This document shows positions 32,937-35,291 of a stretch of 35,291 nucleotides of DNA, piece after piece. Positions within the stretch are counted from its first letter, which is position 1, and each line of letters opens with the position of its first letter. The stretch covers positions 1 through 35,291 of the forward strand of contig CANJLG010000026.1 of assembly GCA_947475095.1 (NCBI GenBank), in the 5' to 3' direction. The notes beneath the pieces were generated by a model that searched no databases, was not told the origin of the DNA, and saw nothing but the letters and a program-made list of their open reading frames with translations. The DNA comes from Flavobacteriales bacterium (GTDB lineage Bacteria; Bacteroidota; Bacteroidia; Flavobacteriales_D; Crocinitomicaceae). The position numbers and the translations under genes are program-made.

Positions 32937-35291
32937 TTAATGCTTAACTACTTTTTGAATGTGTGTTAAGTTATTCAAGGTCACTCGGAAAGTGTAGACT
33001 CCCGTACTTAAGGTACTCAAGTCAAATTGTTCTCCGTTTTTAGCATTGGATATACTCATAATCAATTTACCCTGTGAATCAAATACATTGGCAATTGCTC
33101 CATCATCTGCAGGTAACTCTAGCGTTACAATGCCATTGGTTGGATTTGGATATAATCCTATAAAGGCAGATTCTGGGAAGTAGATGCCAACTTGATCGAC
33201 TATGGTACATTCAGAAGTATCTGAACAACCACTTGCATTCGTTACAATTACAGCGTAACCTCCGTTTGAAGTAGCTACTAAGCTGTCGTTGTCCGCATCT
33301 GCAATCGCCTGTCCTGTCGCACAATTGATCCACTGATAAGTTGCTCCAGCAGGAGATGCTACCAAGGTAACTGGGTCTGCACTTATAACGATAGCATTTG
33401 GTAAAGCGTTCACAGTTACATTCACATTGTCTTGATTGGAACAACCATTACTTCCAGTTCCTGTTACACTGTACTGTCCAGTTGCAGTTGGCGTGAAAGG
33501 AACACCGTCGATTACGTTGTTGTTCCAAGCATAGCTATTTGCACCACTTCCGTTTAATGTAACACTTTCACCTGCACACACTGTTTGGTCTTGACCAGCT
33601 CCTACGTTAGGTAGTGCCAATCCTGTTACTGTAACAGTATCTGTATTTGTACAGCCATTAGCTCCTGTCGCTGTAGCTATATAACTCGTCGTTCCTTGTG
33701 CAGCTAAAAACGCTACACCGTTAAGTAAACCTGAGTTCCAAACTACGGTTCCGTTAGAAGTTGCCGTTAAGGTAACGTTGCTGTTGGCACAAGCTGTTTG
33801 GTTTAGACCAGCGTTCACTGTAGGTAAGCTTAAGACCGAGATCGTGGTATTAGCTGTAGTAGATCCACATTGGTTAAAGGCTACATAGGTGAAGTTAACC
33901 GTTGATGGGTCTGAAGGATTTGCGTTATAAACTACATTACTGTTGGATACGTTTGGCGAAAGAACACCACCTCCATTGTTAGCAGTCCAGAAGCCTCCAT
34001 AAGCGTTAGTGGTTGTAGCAGACAATGCTACAGTTCCGTTTGCACAAGAACTTCCACCATTGGTTAACGAAACTACTGGTGCATTATTAACAGTAATGGT
34101 AATGGTATCTTGGTTAGAACAACCATTAGCTCCTGTTCCAGTTACAACATAACTTTGAGTGGTATTCGGGAAGAATACGACACCATTGTTTACGTTATTG
34201 TTCCATGCATATGAGTTTGCTCCGTTACCGGTTAAAGTAGCTCCAAAACCATTACAGATAGCAAAGTCTTGACCTGCATTTACGCCTGGTAATCCATTAA
34301 CCGAGATGGTTACTTGATCTTGGTTCACACACCCATTGGCATCTGTTCCTGTTACCGTGTAAATGGTCGTTGAAGTAGGCGTAAAGGATACACCGTTACT
34401 CACGTTGTTATTCCATGCGTAGGTCGTTGCACCTGCACCGTTTAGTACTACAGGCGTATTCAAACAAACTGTTTGGTCTAAACCTGCATTTACAACAGGT
34501 AATGGATTTACGGTAACCGTGGTGTTGGTTGATCCCGAACATCCGATTCCATAGGTTCCATTCACTGTGTAGGTTACAGTACTTGTCGGGCTAGCGACAA
34601 CAACCGCTGTATTGCTAGCACTTAAATCATTGGTTGGCGTCCACGTGTAGTTGCTGCCGTTGGCTGCGGTTAAGGTGGTGCTACTGTTGATACAAATAGC
34701 TGAATTAGCTGGTGTTATGGTGATTGGGTTTTCATTGATATTTGCTACAACGGTTGAAGTAACTACCGAGCCACACACATCAGTAACAGTCAGTTGCAAG
34801 GTTGCATCTGTGTTAACCACTGCTGTTGGATTCGCAATGTTTGCTGCGGATAAGGTTGCAGAACCACTAAGTACAGTCCAAGCGTAGGTGTAAGGCGAGC
34901 CACCATTGGTCGCTGTACTGCTAAGATTGAAGGTAGCTCCAGGACAAGGGATGTTGACAGCTCCTCCTGTAATGTTGACTAAATAGTCTTCGGTTTCACC
35001 CCAACTTTGAATAGTACAAGGGGTGATGTTATCACCGGAGATGCTTTCTTGATTAACAACACGCATTCTGGTTTGTCCGCCAACCGCTGTTGCCGGCACA
35101 GTAACACTGATAGGCACTGCAGTAGCTGGCACACAGTTTAAATTAGCCACGGCACCACTGGTAAATACTTTTTCTCCAGCATCCGTAAAGTCACCATCTT
35201 GGTTGAAGTCAATGAATACAGCCAAACCACTGGTGTAATTAAAGCTTCCACATGAACCTATGGTTACCGATCCAGCAGTGGTTGATCCAGC
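32937..35291 (-). CDS. Second giant T9SS-secreted repeat protein, paralogue of the neighbouring gene (N-terminus beyond right edge)
   Basis: The reading frame is open to the window edge; 784 residues are visible and no true start lies inside (the TTG at 35225 is within the GEVED domain). Visible order: GEVED domain (FIDFNQDGDFTDAGEKVF, WGETEDYLVNITGG), an Ig-like domain, then 70-residue-type repeats with spacing 222, 210, 210, 258, 213 and 207 bases, an Ig-like stretch (YQWINCATGQAIADADNDS) and a type A sorting domain (IGLYPNPTNGIVTLELPADD, ending IQKVVKH). The N-terminal visible part is nearly identical to residues about 1865-1970 of the neighbouring protein, while the repeats and sorting domain are more divergent. 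Role as surface adhesin or filament is inferred. Confidence 0.9.
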   Translation of the reverse strand, partial: AGSTTAGSVTIGSCGSFNYTSGLAVFIDFNQDGDFTDAGEKVFTSGAVANLNCVPATAVPISVTVPATAVGGQTRMRVVNQESISGDNITPCTIQSWGETEDYLVNITGGAVNIPCPGATFNLSSTATNGGSPYTYAWTVLSGSATLSAANIANPTAVVNTDATLQLTVTDVCGSVVTSTVVANINENPITITPANSAICINSSTTLTAANGSNYTWTPTNDLSASNTAVVVASPTSTVTYTVNGTYGIGCSGSTNTTVTVNPLPVVNAGLDQTVCLNTPVVLNGAGATTYAWNNNVSNGVSFTPTSTTIYTVTGTDANGCVNQDQVTISVNGLPGVNAGQDFAICNGFGATLTGNGANSYAWNNNVNNGVVFFPNTTQSYVVTGTGANGCSNQDTITITVNNAPVVSLTNGGSSCANGTVALSATTTNAYGGFWTANNGGGVLSPNVSNSNVVYNANPSDPSTVNFTYVAFNQCGSTTANTTISVLSLPTVNAGLNQTACANSNVTLTATSNGTVVWNSGLLNGVAFLAAQGTTSYIATATGANGCTNTDTVTVTGLALPNVGAGQDQTVCAGESVTLNGSGANSYAWNNNVIDGVPFTPTATGQYSVTGTGSNGCSNQDNVNVTVNALPNAIVISADPVTLVASPAGATYQWINCATGQAIADADNDSLVATSNGGYAVIVTNASGCSDTSECTIVDQVGIYFPESAFIGLYPNPTNGIVTLELPADDGAIANVFDSQGKLIMSISNAKNGEQFDLSTLSTGVYTFRVTLNNLTHIQKVVKH
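33411..34508 (-). repeat. Diverged array of five Ig-like repeats in the partial giant gene
   Basis: Junction codons at 34506, 34296, 34086, 33828, 33615 and 33408 give units of 210, 210, 258, 213 and 207 bases. The 258-base unit (VVSLTNGGSSCANG...) is a different Ig-like type inserted among the NAG-type repeats. These units are clearly less alike than those of the neighbouring array. Confidence 0.85.
34509..35291. repeat. Right copy of the duplicated GEVED/Ig segment
   Basis: Pairs with 26418-27200 at a constant offset of 8091 bases without gaps; about 96% identical over 34972-35291. The block runs off the window, so the duplication may extend further. Confidence 0.93.

Noticed and set aside
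35223..35225. TTG as the start of the right-hand giant protein
   Set aside because: It lies inside a GEVED domain and the frame continues 22 codons to the window edge with sequence matching the paralogue.

Overview
The window is a gene-dense, AT-rich piece of a Bacteroidota chromosome, most likely Flavobacteriales (possibly near Crocinitomicaceae; this placement is inference). Support: four proteins have type IX secretion system (T9SS) C-terminal sorting domains, several have GEVED domains, Bacteroidota-type families are present (DUF2851, DUF2279-like, a PorE-like OmpA protein), and promoters fit the Bacteroidota TAnnTTTG -7 box. No tRNA, rRNA, CRISPR array, insertion sequence or prophage was found, and no gene-free stretch exceeds 300 bases.

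Layout. 1-1685 (-): uvrC, cut by the left edge. 1752-4163 (-): secreted lysyl-endopeptidase-like serine protease with PKD, GEVED and T9SS domains. 4226-6835 (+): an OmpR-type response regulator, then a tight cluster of riboflavin synthase, a MazG-like pyrophosphohydrolase, a single-domain protein resembling a catalytically dead DEAD-box helicase, and a small unknown protein. 6824-8240 (-): rpsU, Xer-type recombinase and hpf. 8306-9985 (-): apt and acyl-CoA dehydrogenase. 10057-13771: an unknown membrane protein, a chalcone-isomerase-like exported protein, a ComEA-like helix-hairpin-helix protein and an APC permease. 13840-16090 (-): DUF2851, PspC and an RmlD-like reductase with 4-base start/stop overlaps. 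16140-18281 (-): OmpA-family protein with PorE-like architecture. 18341-22401 (-): PASTA protein, T9SS cargo protein and RluD. 22439-24078: divergent LOG-family and DUF2279-like genes. 24129-35291 (-): two giant T9SS-secreted repeat proteins, the second cut by the right edge.

The main theme is surface export. Four T9SS cargo proteins (a protease, a 734-residue protein and two giant adhesin-like proteins) lie near a PorE-like candidate for the peptidoglycan-anchoring part of that machine. The giant proteins share a segment about 96% identical over some 320 bases, and one holds eight tandem units of exactly 210 bp, so the locus looks recently duplicated and homogenised.

Other points of interest are the pseudo-helicase, perfect -7 boxes only 4-10 bases before start codons (uvrC, apt, PASTA gene) suggesting leaderless or very short-leader mRNAs, terminators packed against the next start codon, and a perfect inverted repeat between the divergent LOG and DUF2279-like genes.
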